A stretch of DNA of 64,000 bases from Baylisascaris procyonis (Eukaryota; Nematoda; Chromadorea; Rhabditida; Ascarididae), in contig JAZARR010000197.1 of the NCBI GenBank assembly GCA_037389465.1, positions 2,776,501-2,840,500 of the forward strand, written 5' to 3'. A model generated the notes under the pieces. It worked only from the letters and a program-made list of their open reading frames with translations, was not told the origin of the DNA and ran no database searches. Shown in pieces: positions 27,901 to 38,870 of the stretch (positions are counted from its first letter, which is position 1; each line of letters opens with the position of its first letter). The translations under genes were made by a program, and so were the position numbers.

Positions 27901-30900
27901 AATCCAATAAAAAAGTTGAAAAGGGGTAGTAGAGTACATTAGTGATTGTACAGATGTACGGGTGTATGAAAAAGTTGAAAAAAGGTAGTAGAGTACATTA
28001 GTGATTGTAGAGATGTGCGGGTAGAGGGTGCAGATTCACCATGCAGAAGGGAAGTCTGCACACTTCATTCATTTATAGGCAAAGAAAAATTTATACGTAA
28101 TCAAATAAAAAAGTTGAGAAGGGGTAGTAGAGTACGTTGGTGATTGTAGGGATGTACGGGTAAAGGGTGCAGATTCGCCATGCGGAAGGGAACTCTGCAC
28201 ACTCCATTCATTTATAGGCAAAGAAAAATTTATACCCACTCCAATAAAAAGGTTGAAAAGGGGTAGTGAGGTACGTTGGTGATTGTAGAGATGTACGGGT
28301 AAAGGGTGCAGATTCACCATGCAGAAGGGAAGTCTGCACACTTCATTCATTTATACGCAAACAAAAATTTATACGTAATCCAATAAAAAAGTTGAAAAGG
28401 GTTACTAGAGTACGTTAGTGATTGTACAGATGTACTTGTAGAGGGTGCAGGTTCACCATGCAGAAGAGAACTTTGCACACTTCGTTCTTTTATAGGCAGA
28501 GAAAAATTTATACGTAATCCAATAAAAAAGTTGAAAAGGGGTGGTAGAGTACATTAGTGATTGTACAGATGTACGGGTAGAGGGTGCAGGTTCACCATGC
28601 AGAAGGGAAGTCTGCACACTTCATTCATTTATGCGCAGAGAAAAATTTATGCCTAATCCAATAAAAAAGTTGAAAAGGGGTAGTAGAGTACATTAGTGAT
28701 TGTGCAGATGTACCTGTAGAGGGTGCAGATTCACCATGCAGAAGGGGAGTCTGCCCACTTCATTCATTTATAGGGAAAGAAAAATTTATACTCACGGCAA
28801 TAAAAAAGTTGAAAAAAGGTAGTAGAGTACATTAGTGATTTTACAGATGTACGGTGTATAAAAAAGTTGAAAAAAGGTAGTAGAGTACATTAGTGATTGT
28901 ACAGATGTACGGGTAGAGGGTGCAGGTTCTCCATGCAGAAGGCAAGTCTGCACACTTTATTCATTTATAGGCAAAGAAAAATTTATACGTAATCCAATAA
29001 AAAAGTTGAAAAGGTTACTAGAGTCCATTAGTGATTGTACAGATGTACTTGTACAGGGTGCAGATTCACCATGCAGAAGGGAAGTCTGCACACTTCGTTC
29101 TTTTATAGGCAGAGAAAAATTTATACGTAATCCAATAAAAAAGTTGAAAAGGGGTGGTAGAGTACATTTGTGATTGTACAGATGTACGGGTAGAGGGTGC
29201 AGGTTCACCATGCAGAAGGGAAGTCTGCACATTTCGTACATTTATAGGCAGAGAAAAATTTATACGTAATCCAATAAAAAAGTTGAAAACGGGTAGTAGA
29301 GTACATTAGTGATTGTAGAGATGTGCGGGTAGAGGGTGCAGATTCACCATGCAGAAGGGAAGTCTGCACACTTCATTCATTTATAGGCAAACAAAAATTT
29401 ATACGTAATCCAATAAAAAAGTTGAAAAGGGTTACTAGAGTACATTAGTGATTGTACAGATGTACTTGTAGAGGGTGCAGGTTCACCGTGCAGAAGAGAA
29501 GTCTGCACACTTCGTTCTTTTATAGGCAGAGAAAAATTTATACGTAATCCAATAAAAAAGTTGAAAAGGGGTAGTAGATTACGTTGGTGATTGTAGAGAT
29601 GTGCGGGTAGAGGGTGCAGATTCACCATGCAGAAGGGAAGTCTGCACACTTCATTCATTTATAGGCAAAGAAAAATTTATACGTAATCCAATAAAAAAGT
29701 TGAGAAGGGGTAGTAGAGTACGTTGGTGATTGTAGAGATGTACGGGTAGAGGGTGCACATTCACCATGCGGAAGGGAACTCTGCACACTCCATTCATTTA
29801 TAGGCAAAGAAAAATTTATACCCACTCTAATAAAAAGGTTGAAAAGGGGTAGTGAAGTACGTTAGTGATTGTAGAGATGTGAGGGTAGAGGGTGCAGATT
29901 CACCATGCAGAAGGGGAGTCTGCTGACTTCATTCAGTTATAGGCGGAGAAAAATTTATACGTAATCCAGTTGAAAATAAAAACGTTGAAAAAAGGTAGTA
30001 GAGTACATTAGTGATTTTACAGATGTACGGTGTATAAAAAAGTTGAAAAGGGGTGGTAGAGTACATTAGTGATTGTAGAGATGTACGGGTAGAGGGTGCA
30101 GGTTCACCATGCAGAAGGGAAGTCTGCACACTTCATTCATTTATAGGCAAACAAAAATTTATACGTAATCCAATAAAAAAGTTGAAAAGGGGTAGTAGAG
30201 TACATTAGTGATTGTACAGATGTACGGGTGTATGAAAAAGTTGAAAAAAGGTAGTAGAGTACATTAGTGATTGTAGAGATGTGCGGGTAGAGGGTGCAGA
30301 TTCACCATGCAGAAGGGAAGTCTGCACACTTCATTCATTTATAGGCAAAGAAAAATTTATACGTAATCAAATAAAAAAGTTGAGAAGGGGTAGTAGAGTA
30401 CGTTGGTGATTGTAGGGATGTACGGGTAAAGGGTGCAGATTCGCCATGCGGAAGGGAACTCTGCACACTCCATTCATTTATAGGCAAAGAAAAATTTATA
30501 CCCACTCCAATAAAAAGGTTGAAAAGGGGTAGTGAGGTACGTTGGTGATTGTAGAGATGTACGGGTAAAGGGTGCAGATTCACCATGCAGAAGGGAAGTC
30601 TGCACACTTCATTCATTTATACGCAAACAAAAATTTATACGTAATCCAATAAAAAAGTTGAAAAGGGTTACTAGAGTACGTTAGTGATTGTACAGATGTA
30701 CTTGTAGAGGGTGCAGGTTCACCATGCAGAAGAGAACTTTGCACACTTCGTTCTTTTATAGGCAGAGAAAAATTTATACGTAATCCAATAAAAAAGTTGA
30801 AAAGGGGTGGTAGAGTACATTAGTGATTGTACAGATGTACGGGTAGAGGGTGCAGGTTCACCATGCAGAAGGGAAGTCTGCACACTTCATTCATTTATGC

Positions 30901-31345
30901 GCAGAGAAAAATTTATGCCTAATCCAATAAAAAAGTTGAAAAGGGGTAGTAGAGTACATTAGTGATTGTGCAGATGTACCTGTAGAGGGTGCAGATTCAC
31001 CATGCAGAAGGGGAGTCTGCCCACTTCATTCATTTATAGGGAAAGAAAAATTTATACTCACGGCAATAAAAAAGTTGAAAAAAGGTAGTAGAGTACATTA
31101 GTGATTTTACAGATGTACGGTGTATAAAAAAGTTGAAAAAAGGTAGTAGAGTACATTAGTGATTGTACAGATGTACGGGTAGAGGGTGCAGGTTCTCCAT
31201 GCAGAAGGCAAGTCTGCACACTTTATTCATTTATAGGCAAAGAAAAATTTATACGTAATCCAATAAAAAAGTTGAAAAGGTTACTAGAGTCCATTAGTGA
31301 TTGTACAGATGTACTTGTACAGGGTGCAGATTCACCATGCAGAAG
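24965..31345. repeat. Tandem higher-order repeat, 2,266-bp unit, about 2.8 copies
   Basis: The same series of variant monomers recurs at 2,265-2,266-bp intervals. The TCTGCTGACTTCATTCAGTT variant lies near 25,386, 27,652 and 29,918; the GATTCGCCATGCGG variant near 25,907, 28,173 and 30,439; the GGTTCTCCATGCAGAAGGC variant near 26,660, 28,926 and 31,192. Copies 1 and 2 are complete; copy 3 breaks off near 31,345. Differences are few, for example one missing G near 25,384, so this expansion is recent compared with monomer divergence. Confidence 0.88.
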
Positions 31346-33199
31346 GGAAATCTGCACACTCCATACATTTGTAGGCAAAGAAAAATTTATACCCCCTCCA
31401 ATAAAAAGGTTGAAAAGGGGTAGTGGAATACGTTAGTGATTGTAGAGATGTGCGGGTAGAGGGTGCTGATTCACCGTGCAGAAGGGAAGTCTGCACACTT
31501 CATTCATTTATAGGCAAAGAAAAATTTATACGTAATCCAATAAAAAAGTTGAAAAGGGTTACTAGAGTACATTAGTGATTGTACAGATGTACTTGTAGAG
31601 GGTGCAGGTTCACCATGCAGAAGAGAAGTCTGCACACTTCGTTCTTTTATAGGCAGAGAAAAATTTATACGTAATCCAATAAAAAAGTTGAAAAGGGGTG
31701 GTAGAGTACATTTGTGATTGTACAGATGTACGGGTAGAGGGTGCAGGTTCACCATGCAGAAGGGAAGTCTGCACACTTCATTCATTTATAGGGAAAGAAA
31801 AATTTATACTCACGGCAATAAAAAAGTTGAAAAGGGGTAGTAGAGTACATTAGTGATTGTACAGATGTACGGGTGTATGAAAAAGATGAAAAAAGGTAGT
31901 AGAGTACATTAGTGATTGTAGAGATGTGCGGGTAGAGGGTGCAGATTCACCATGCAGAAGGGAAGTCTGCACACTTCATTCATTTATAGGCAAACAAAAA
32001 TTTATACGTAATCCAATAAAAAAGTTGAAAAGGGTTACTAGAGTACATTAGTGATTGTACAGATGTACTTGTAGAGGGTGCAGGTTCACCATGCAGAAGA
32101 GAAGTCTGCACACTTCGTTCTTTTATAGGCAGAGAAAAATTTATACGTAATCCAATAAAAAAGTTGAAAAGGGGTGGTAGAGTACATTTGTGATTGTACA
32201 GATGTACGGGTAGAGGGTGCAGGTTCACCATGCAGAAGGGAAGTCTGCACACTTCATTCATTTATAGGGAAAGAAAAATTTATACTCACGGCAATAAAAA
32301 AGTTGAAAAGGGGTAGTAGAGTACATTAGTGATTGTACAGATGTACGGGTGTATGAAAAAGATGAAAAAAGGTAGTAGAGTACATTAGTGATTGTAGAGA
32401 TGTGCGGGTAGAGGGTGCAGATTCACCATGCAGAGGGGAAGTCTGCACACTTTATTCATTTATAGGCAAAGAAAAATTTATACGTAATCGAATAAAAAAG
32501 TTGAAAAGGGTTACTAGAGTGCAGTAGTGATTGTACAGATGTACTTGTATAGGGTGCAGGTTCACCATGCAGAAGGGAAGTCTGCACATTTCGTACATTT
32601 ATAGGCAGAGAAAAATTTATACGTAATCCAATAAAAAAGTTGAAAACGGGTAGTAGAGTACATTAGTGATTGTAGAGATGTGCGGGTAGAGGGTGCAGAT
32701 TCACCATGCAGAAGGGAAGTCTGCACACTTCATTCATTTATAGGCAAACAAAAATTTATACGTAATCCAATAAAAAAGTTGAAAAGGGTTACTAGAGTAC
32801 ATTAGTGATTGTACAGATGTACTTGTAGAGGGTGCAGGTTCACCGTGCAGAAGAGAAGTCTGCACACTTCGTTCTTTTATAGGCAGAGAAAAATTTATAC
32901 GTAATCCAATAAAAAAGTTGAGAAGGGGTAGTGGAATACGTTAGTGATTGTAGAGATGTGCGGGTAGAGGGTGCTGATTCACCATGCAGAAGGGAAGTCT
33001 GCACACTTCATTCATTTATAGGCAGAGAAAAATTTATACGTAGTCCAATAAAAAAGTTGAAAGGGGTAGTAGAATACGTTGGTGATTGTAGAGATGTGCG
33101 GGTAGAGGGTGCAGATTCACCATGCAGAAGAGAAGTCTGCACACTTCGTTCTTTTATAGGCAGAGAAAAATTTATACGTAATCCAATAAAAAAGTTGAA

Positions 33200-34979
33200 A
33201 AGGGGTAGTAGAGTACGTTGGTGATTGTAGAGATGTGCGGGTAGAGGGTGCAGATTCACCATGCAGAAGGGAAGTCTGCACACTTCATTCATTTATAGGC
33301 AAAGAAAAATTTATACGTAATCCAATAAAAAAGTTGAGAAGGGGTAGTAGAGTACGTTGGTGATTGTAGAGATGTACGGGTAGAGGGTGCACATTCACCA
33401 TGCGGAAGGGAACTCTGCACACTCCATTCATTTATAGGCAAAGAAAAATTTATACCCACTCTAATAAAAAGGTTGAAAAGGGGTAGTGAAGTACGTTAGT
33501 GATTGTAGAGATGTGAGGGTAGAGGGTGCAGATTCACCATGCAGAAGGGGAGTCTGCTGACTTCATTCAGTTATAGGCGGAGAAAAATTTATACGTAATC
33601 CAGTTGAAAATAAAAACGTTGAAAAAAGGTAGTAGAGTACATTAGTGATTTTACAGATGTACGGTGTATAAAAAAGTTGAAAAGGGGTGGTAGAGTACAT
33701 TAGTGATTGTAGAGATGTACGGGTAGAGGGTGCAGGTTCACCATGCAGAAGGGAAGTCTGCACACTTCATTCATTTATAGGCAAACAAAAATTTATACGT
33801 AATCCAATAAAAAAGTTGAAAAGGGGTAGTAGAGTACATTAGTGATTGTACAGATGTACGGGTGTATGAAAAAGTTGAAAAAAGGTAGTAGAGTACATTA
33901 GTGATTGTAGAGATGTGCGGGTAGAGGGTGCAGATTCACCATGCAGAAGGGAAGTCTGCACACTTCATTCATTTATAGGCAAAGAAAAATTTATACGTAA
34001 TCAAATAAAAAAGTTGAGAAGGGGTAGTAGAGTACGTTGGTGATTGTAGAGATGTACGGGTAAAGGGTGCAGATTCGCCATGCGGAAGGGAACTCTGCAC
34101 ACTCCATTCATTTATAGGCAAAGAAAAATTTATACCCACTCCAATAAAAAGGTTGAAAAGGGGTAGTGAGGTACGTTGGTGATTGTAGAGATGTACGGGT
34201 AAAGGGTGCAGATTCACCATGCAGAAGGGAAGTCTGCACACTTCATTCATTTATACGCAAACAAAAATTTATACGTAATCCAATAAAAAAGTTGAAAAGG
34301 GTTACTAGAGTACATTAGTGATTGTACAGATGTACTTGTAGAGGGTGCAGGTTCACCATGCAGAAGAGAACTTTGCACACTTCGTTCTTTTATAGGCAGA
34401 GAAAAATTTATACGTAATCCAATAAAAAAGTTGAAAAGGGGTGGTAGAGTACATTAGTGATTGTACAGATGTACGGGTAGAGGGTGCAGGTTCACCATGC
34501 AGAAGGGAAGTCTGCACACTTCATTCATTTATGCGCAGAGAAAAATTTATGCCTAATCCAATAAAAAAGTTGAAAAGGGGTAGTAGAGTACATTAGTGAT
34601 TGTGCAGATGTACCTGTAGAGGGTGCAGATTCACCATGCAGAAGGGGAGTCTGCCCACTTCATTCATTTATAGGGAAAGAAAAATTTATACTCACGGCAA
34701 TAAAAAAGTTGAAAAAAGGTAGTAGAGTACATTAGTGATTTTACAGATGTACGGTGTATAAAAAAGTTGAAAAAAGGTAGTAGAGTACATTAGTGATTGT
34801 ACAGATGTACGGGTAGAGGGTGCAGGTTCTCCATGCAGAAGGCAAGTCTGCACACTTTATTCATTTATAGGCAAAGAAAAATTTATACGTAATCCAATAA
34901 AAAAGTTGAAAAGGTTACTAGAGTCCATTAGTGATTGTACAGATGTACTTGTACAGGGTGCAGATTCACCATGCAGAAG
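33200..34979. repeat. Dispersed fourth copy of the 2,266-bp higher-order unit
   Basis: The same ordered set of variants as the 24,965-31,345 array reappears 3,634 bp after the third copy: 29,929 corresponds to 33,563, and 31,346 to 34,980. The block at 31,346-33,200 between them contains other monomers (related to 22,900-25,000). Both truncated copies run into the same GGAAATCTGCACACTCCATAC unit, so a 3,634-bp segment that includes the broken copy was itself duplicated. Confidence 0.8.
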
Positions 34980-35889
34980 GGAAATCTGCACACTCCATAC
35001 ATTTGTAGGCAAAGAAAAATTTATACCCCCTCCAATAAAAAGGTTGAAAAGGGGTAGTGGAATACGTTAGTGATTGTAGAGATGTGCGGGTAGAGGGTGC
35101 TGATTCACCGTGCAGAAGGGAAGTCTGCACACTTCATTCATTTATAGGCAGAGAAAAATTTATACGTAATCCAATAAAAAAGTTGAAAGGGGTAGTAGAA
35201 TACGTTGGTGATTGTAGAGATGTGCGGGTAGAGGGTGCAGATTCACCATGCAGAAGAGAAGTCTGCACACTTCGTTCTTTTATAGGCAGAGAAAAATTTA
35301 TACGTAATCCAATAAAAAAGTTGAGAAGGGGTAGTAGAGTAAGTTGGTGATTGTAGAGATGTACGGGTAGAGGGTGCAGATTCACCATGCGGAAGGGAAC
35401 TCTGCACACTCCATTCATTTATAGGCAAAGAAAAATTTATACCCACTCCAATAAAAAGGTTGAAAAGGGGTAGTGAAGTACGTTAGTGATTGTAGAGATG
35501 TGCGGGTAGAGGGTGCAGATTCACCATGCAGAAGGGGAGTCTGCTCACTTCATTCATTTAAAGGCAGAGAAAAATTTATACGTAATCCAGTTGAAAATAA
35601 AAACGTTGAAAAAAGGTAGTAGAGTACATTAGTGATTTTACCGATGTACGGTGTATAAAAAAGTTGAAAAAAGGCAGTAGAGTATATTAGTGATTGTACA
35701 GATGTACGGGTAGAGGGTGCAGGTTCGCCATGCAGAATGCAAGTCTGCACACTTTATTCATTTATAGGCAAAGAAAAATTTATACGTAATCCCATAAAAA
35801 AGTTGAAAAGGTTACTAGAGTTCATTAGTGATTGTACAGATGTACTTGTAGAGGGTGCAGATTCACCATGCAGAAGGGAAGTCTGCAAA

Positions 35890-36535
35890 CATCATTCATT
35901 TATAACCGAACAAAAATTTATACCCACACGAATAAAAGGGTTGAAAATGGGTAGTAGAGTACGTTAATGATTGTAAAGGTGTAGGGGTATAGTGGACATG
36001 TTCACGATACAGAAGGGATGTGTGGACACTTCATTCATTTATAGCCGAACAAAAATTTATACCCACACGAATAAAAGGGTTGAAAATGGGTAGTAGAGTA
36101 CGTTAATGATTGTACAGGTGTAGGGGTATAGTGGACATGTTCACGATACAGAAGGGATGTGTCGACACTTCATTCATTTATAGCCGAACAAAAATTTATA
36201 CCCACACGAATAAAAGGGTTGAAAATGGGTAGTAGAGTACGTTAATGATTGTACAGGTGTAGGGGTATAGTGGACATGTTCACGATACAGAAGGGATGTG
36301 TCGACACTTCATTCATTTATAGCCGAACAAAAATTTATACCCACACGAATAAAAGGGTTGAAAATGGGTGGTAGAGTACATTAATGATTGTACAGGTGTA
36401 GGGGTATAGTGGACATGTTCACGATACAGAAGGGATGTGTGGAAACTTCATTCATTTATAGCCGAAGAAAAATTTATACCCACACGAATAAAAGGGCTGA
36501 AAAGGGGTAACAAAGGCGTTAGTGATTATATAAAT
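35890..36535. repeat. Divergent satellite subfamily at the array edge
   Basis: There are four to five monomers of ~139 bp with many shared differences from the main family. They carry TATAGCCGAACAAAAATTTA, TACCCACACGAATAAAAGGG, GTATAGTGGACATGTTCACG and ATACAGAAGGGATGTGTGGA. TTCACGATAC recurs near 36,001, 36,140, 36,279 and 36,418. The last unit degrades (GGCTGAAAAGGGGTAACAAAGGC) into unique DNA after about 36,535. Old, locally homogenised units at a satellite edge are commonly seen where the array meets single-copy DNA. Confidence 0.9.
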
Positions 36536-36662
36536 GTAAAGGTAAAATTTTCAAATGACTGAATAAAACTTTTTGATAAATAAATATAATCGTATCGTTA
36601 AAAATAAGCCGTATATAAGTTTGCGGTTATTTGCATTATTTTTAAATTTGAAAGTATTTCAG
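36536..36662 (+). other. AT-rich intron end with splice acceptor
   Basis: This is unique AT-rich DNA between the satellite and the first recognisable exon. It ends in GAAAGTATTTCAG, a close match to the nematode 3' splice consensus TTTTCAG, with AG at 36,661-36,662. No coding frame is visible here. If the acceptor is used, the satellite lies inside the intron that begins upstream of the window. Confidence 0.65.
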
Positions 36663-36782
36663 CGGATGATGCATCAGCCTATCGTCAATCAAAGGAACAA
36701 CGTACAAAACGAAGTGGTGAAGTACCGGCTATCCTTCTAATCGCTATTAGCGCTTTAGCGCTTGGAATTGCGCTCACTATTA
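36663..36782 (+). CDS. Internal exon: juxtamembrane furin-like site and transmembrane helix
   Basis: This exon starts after TTTCAG with two bases that finish an incoming codon, reads 39 full codons and ends one base into the next codon at a GTTAGTTTTT donor. It encodes DDASAYRQSKEQ, then R-T-K-R-S (a furin-type dibasic site at residues 13-16), then a hydrophobic stretch beginning PAILLIAISALAL that continues into the next exon. Reading past the donor hits a stop at 36,785, which supports splicing. A basic cleavage site just outside a C-terminal membrane helix is typical of shed extracellular proteins, including nematode ZP-domain/cuticlin-type proteins. That family link is inference, because no extracellular domain is in the window. 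Exons upstream are missing. Confidence 0.7.
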
Positions 36783-37290
36783 GTTAGTTTTTTTCCCAAA
36801 TTGTTTTTTTCTCTCATACTTCATCGGTGCTTTGCGGTTTACGGATCAGGTTTTGTCATATAGGGATTCTCTAGTCTATGTGTAAGTAATTTTGTGGAAT
36901 GGATTGCTTTACTCTGCTCTGAATTAAAAGAAAAAATGATATAAGTAGAAAAACGTAGCAAAGGAAGATGTGGATACCCCTTAATGAACAGGTGCTTATC
37001 TGTTGCGTCCTGTGATCATAAAGATATCGTATTGAGCTGCTGTAATACTATAGATAGCGATGGTGAAGTAGCACTGATGGTACTACCTAATAAACAGTTT
37101 GACCTTCGTAATCGGAATGAGAGGGGAAAAGCGAGCAGAAACTGATATTTGCAGACTTTTGTCGAATATATAAGCCAACCATGAAGAAATAGAGTTCTCA
37201 GTTTAGTATATTCAGAAAATATTGCATAATTTTTATTTAATTTTAAATTAGTCCATTTAAATAAACATTCAAATATGTATAATTTGCATA

Positions 37291-37336
<46 letters not shown>

Positions 37337-37366
37337 TAATATTAATTTCTTGTTTCTCTCCTTTAG
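36783..37366 (+). other. Intron, 584 bp, with a (TA)n tract
   Basis: The intron starts GTTAGTTTTTTTCCC and ends TTTCTCTCCTTTAG. Phases agree: the preceding exon leaves one base (a) and the next supplies CG, giving Thr. It contains an AT microsatellite at about 37,297-37,331. The long open frame on the opposite strand (37,016-37,468) runs through the microsatellite as an isoleucine/tyrosine run and is judged spurious. Confidence 0.65.
37297..37331. repeat. (TA)n microsatellite, about 17 units
   Basis: This is an uninterrupted alternating TA run, preceded by an interrupted stretch (ATATATATG) from about 37,287. It lies in the intron of the membrane-protein gene and is likely length-polymorphic. 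Confidence 0.95.
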
Positions 37367-37524
37367 CGCTAGCTTCTTTGATTTATCGTCGACGACGTTC
37401 GTCGACTTCATCACAAAACACGGATCCACGATCATCGTTCTATGCCGTCGATAACGAGCCACGTGCATGGGATAGTCTCTCGTTTAGTCAATCTATCACC
37501 GATCTCTCAAATAATAAAGTCCAT
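37367..37524 (+). CDS. Internal exon: end of membrane helix and cytoplasmic tail
   Basis: The exon begins after CTCCTTTAG. Its first two bases complete a Thr codon, and 52 codons follow. It encodes LASLIY (the end of the hydrophobic helix), RRRR as a stop-transfer signal, then SSTSSQNTDPRSSFYAVDNE and PRAWDSLSFSQSITDLSNNK. The combined helix over the two exons is about 25 residues, ideal for a single membrane pass with the tail inside the cell. The tail is rich in Ser/Thr and Asp. The preferred donor is GTTCGTTTTTTT (exon ends in CAT at 37,524, phase 0). A second in-phase GT at 37,519 (GTCCATG) is weaker. Unspliced read-through would add eight codons to a TAA, so a C-terminal end here is an alternative. 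Confidence 0.65.
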
Positions 37525-37626
37525 GTTCGTTTTTTTAATTATTATTTTTAACATTCCGCTGCCTGAGAGAGTTTCTTCGATCGAGATTTTTACATAAATT
37601 AGGATATAAAATAATTGAGCAATAAA

Positions 37627-37980
37627 CTGTGGCCATATTGAACCCTGGGGATCAGACAAAAATATGGAAAAAAATTTTTTTGTCAAAAAATCGGCAATTT
37701 TGGTACCAAAGATAGAACTCGTCGAGTTCTATCGTCGGACACCAGAATTGTCAATGTCGGACAAAAAATTTTTTCTCAAATTTTCCCCTCTCATCTGTTC
37801 AAGTCTTATGCTACTGTGGTCATATTGAACCCCGGGGATCAGGCAAAAATGTGAAAATAATTTCTTTGGTCAAACGTCTACAATTTTGTTGCCAAACGAT
37901 AGAACTCATCGACTTCTATCGTCGGACACCAGAATTGTCAATGTCGGACAAGAAAAATTTTTTCTCAAATTTTCCCCTGG
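37627..37980 (+). repeat. 187-bp hairpin repeat, two units at the left duplication edge
   Basis: There are two units related to the arrays at 44,823 and 54,881. TTGAACCCTGGGGATCAG lies near 37,637 and TTGAACCCCGGGGATCAG near 37,826; each carries a GATAGAACTC...GAGTTCTATC hairpin (variant loop or arm in these copies) and GTCGGACACCAGAATTGTCA. They directly abut the sequence AATCTGACCAAGCTCAGGAG that opens every duplicated unit. Confidence 0.9.
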
Positions 37981-38437
37981 AATCTGACCAAGCTCAGGAG
38001 TGTCGTATGAGACGATCATACCGGTGAAATCGAAAGCCGTGAGTTGTTGTCCTTTATTGCTGAGATGTCATAGATTTGAAAGTTCATTAGCATAAGATTG
38101 AGGGGTAGCTTTAGGGTAATCGAAACGCGATCGTGTTGACGGAATGGACGTATAGTGGCAGTGGTGTTGTTTCAATTCTTGGGGAAGTGAACTGTTTAAA
38201 CTTGCTTAGGGGTTGGGTTGAGGCATTGCTGTCGAGCTGAAGAATCGATGTAGCGTTTATGCAGTCGGCCTGCGGCGGAGCAGTCATTGCCTTAAATCTC
38301 TCTTAGAAGTGTCGTGAGAGGTCGGGGGGTCAAGAGGTCGATGTTTAGCGCTATACTTGATTAGACGCTATAGCGTTGATGGGATTGACCTACACCTCAG
38401 TACGGCTGCCATGGTTCTTGACAGTGGTTGCAAAATT

Positions 38438-38632
38438 TTAATGGTTGATTGCATCTTTTGGACGATTATTATTGGTATGTTCCGATATTTCACTCGTCAT
38501 TGCTTTTACTAGAGAATCTTTTTTGCCATTCGCCGCCTCGTCATCTCCCTTGACCCTTCTATTTTGTTTGCACATCCGCGAGACACAAGGGCGATAGTTC
38601 CTGCAGAACTCTTTCCGGCAAACTTCGTGCAT
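38438..38632 (-). CDS. Short Cys-bearing open frame of unknown status
   Basis: This is a 64-codon minus-strand frame starting MHEVCRKEFCRNYRPCVSRM with cysteines spaced C-x4-C-x5-C-x4-C, then a basic and acidic hydrophilic half ending in KDAINH. It is kept intact in copies 2 (48,115-48,309) and 3 (57,460-57,654) with few changes (Q to E, one synonymous Tyr, one Cys to Arg in copy 3). The copies are so similar that this conservation is weak evidence. I see no good splice acceptor or promoter, and it lies in the proposed intron of the plus-strand gene. I do not recognise a family. Confidence 0.2.
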   Translation of the reverse strand: MHEVCRKEFCRNYRPCVSRMCKQNRRVKGDDEAANGKKDSLVKAMTSEISEHTNNNRPKDAINH

Positions 38633-38870
38633 CGGGTCACTTCGCGCGTTTCAACCTACTTCAGGAATTTATATACCAGCTGCTGTTTGTACCTTTTCAA
38701 CAGTAGTACCATGTGAAGTGGTTCCGTTGCAATTATAAATCTGTAACGATAATTCATGTTCAACGCCACAATGACATGTCCTCTACTTTGCTAAGAAATC
38801 AGTTATAATTCCAGGTCGCCTTCCTTACATGCAATAGACTCCGGAGCGCTACTAAATCGATATTTTTCAG

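Larger units (their letters stand above)
1..36535. repeat. Satellite array, ~140-bp monomer (continues left of window)
   Basis: The sequence is a continuous head-to-tail array of a monomer about 139-140 bp long. For example, the TTCACCATGCAGAAGGGAAG segment recurs at 181 and 320. Each monomer reads, in order: a GTAGAGTACATTAGTGATTG block, GTACAGATGTAC, GGGTAGAGGGTGCAG, TTCACCATGCAGAAGGGAAG, TCTGCACACTTCATTCATTT, an AAAAATTTATACGTAATCCA block, and a TAAAAAAGTTGAAAAGGGG linker. I estimate roughly 270 full and truncated units. Neighbouring units differ by point changes and small indels, and large blocks are near-identical, as expected for a satellite homogenised by unequal exchange. The monomer is not a multiple of three, so open frames (all under 100 codons) drift and stop; I treat it as non-coding. 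The array is open at the left window edge and ends in AT-rich unique DNA. A centromeric, subtelomeric or heterochromatic role is possible but not shown. Confidence 0.97.
37525..38870 (+). other. Candidate intron holding two 187-bp repeats and the left edge of the segmental duplication
   Basis: This lies between the GTTCGTTTT donor and the TATTTTTCAG acceptor, both phase 0. It holds two 187-bp repeat units (about 37,627-37,980) and then the first 890 bp of the duplicated segment. The latter includes a short minus-strand frame at 38,438-38,632 described separately. No other coding frame on the plus strand is convincing here. Confidence 0.55.

Noticed and set aside
6..35967. Numerous open frames of 60-97 codons on both strands in the satellite (e.g. 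frames starting MNEMCRLPFCMV or MEYVSDCRDVRV).
   Set aside because: They are translations of the ~140-bp monomer, recur at monomer or HOR spacing, change frame from unit to unit and lack splice or start context.
1..36535. CRISPR array or tRNA-like/Pol III element in the satellite (GGTTCACC resembles part of a B box).
   Set aside because: There is no spacer-repeat alternation with unique spacers. The B-box match breaks down after GGTTC and no A box is in place.
37016..37468. 150-codon minus-strand frame.
   Set aside because: It runs through a (TA)n microsatellite and opposes the better-supported plus-strand exon at 37,367-37,524.
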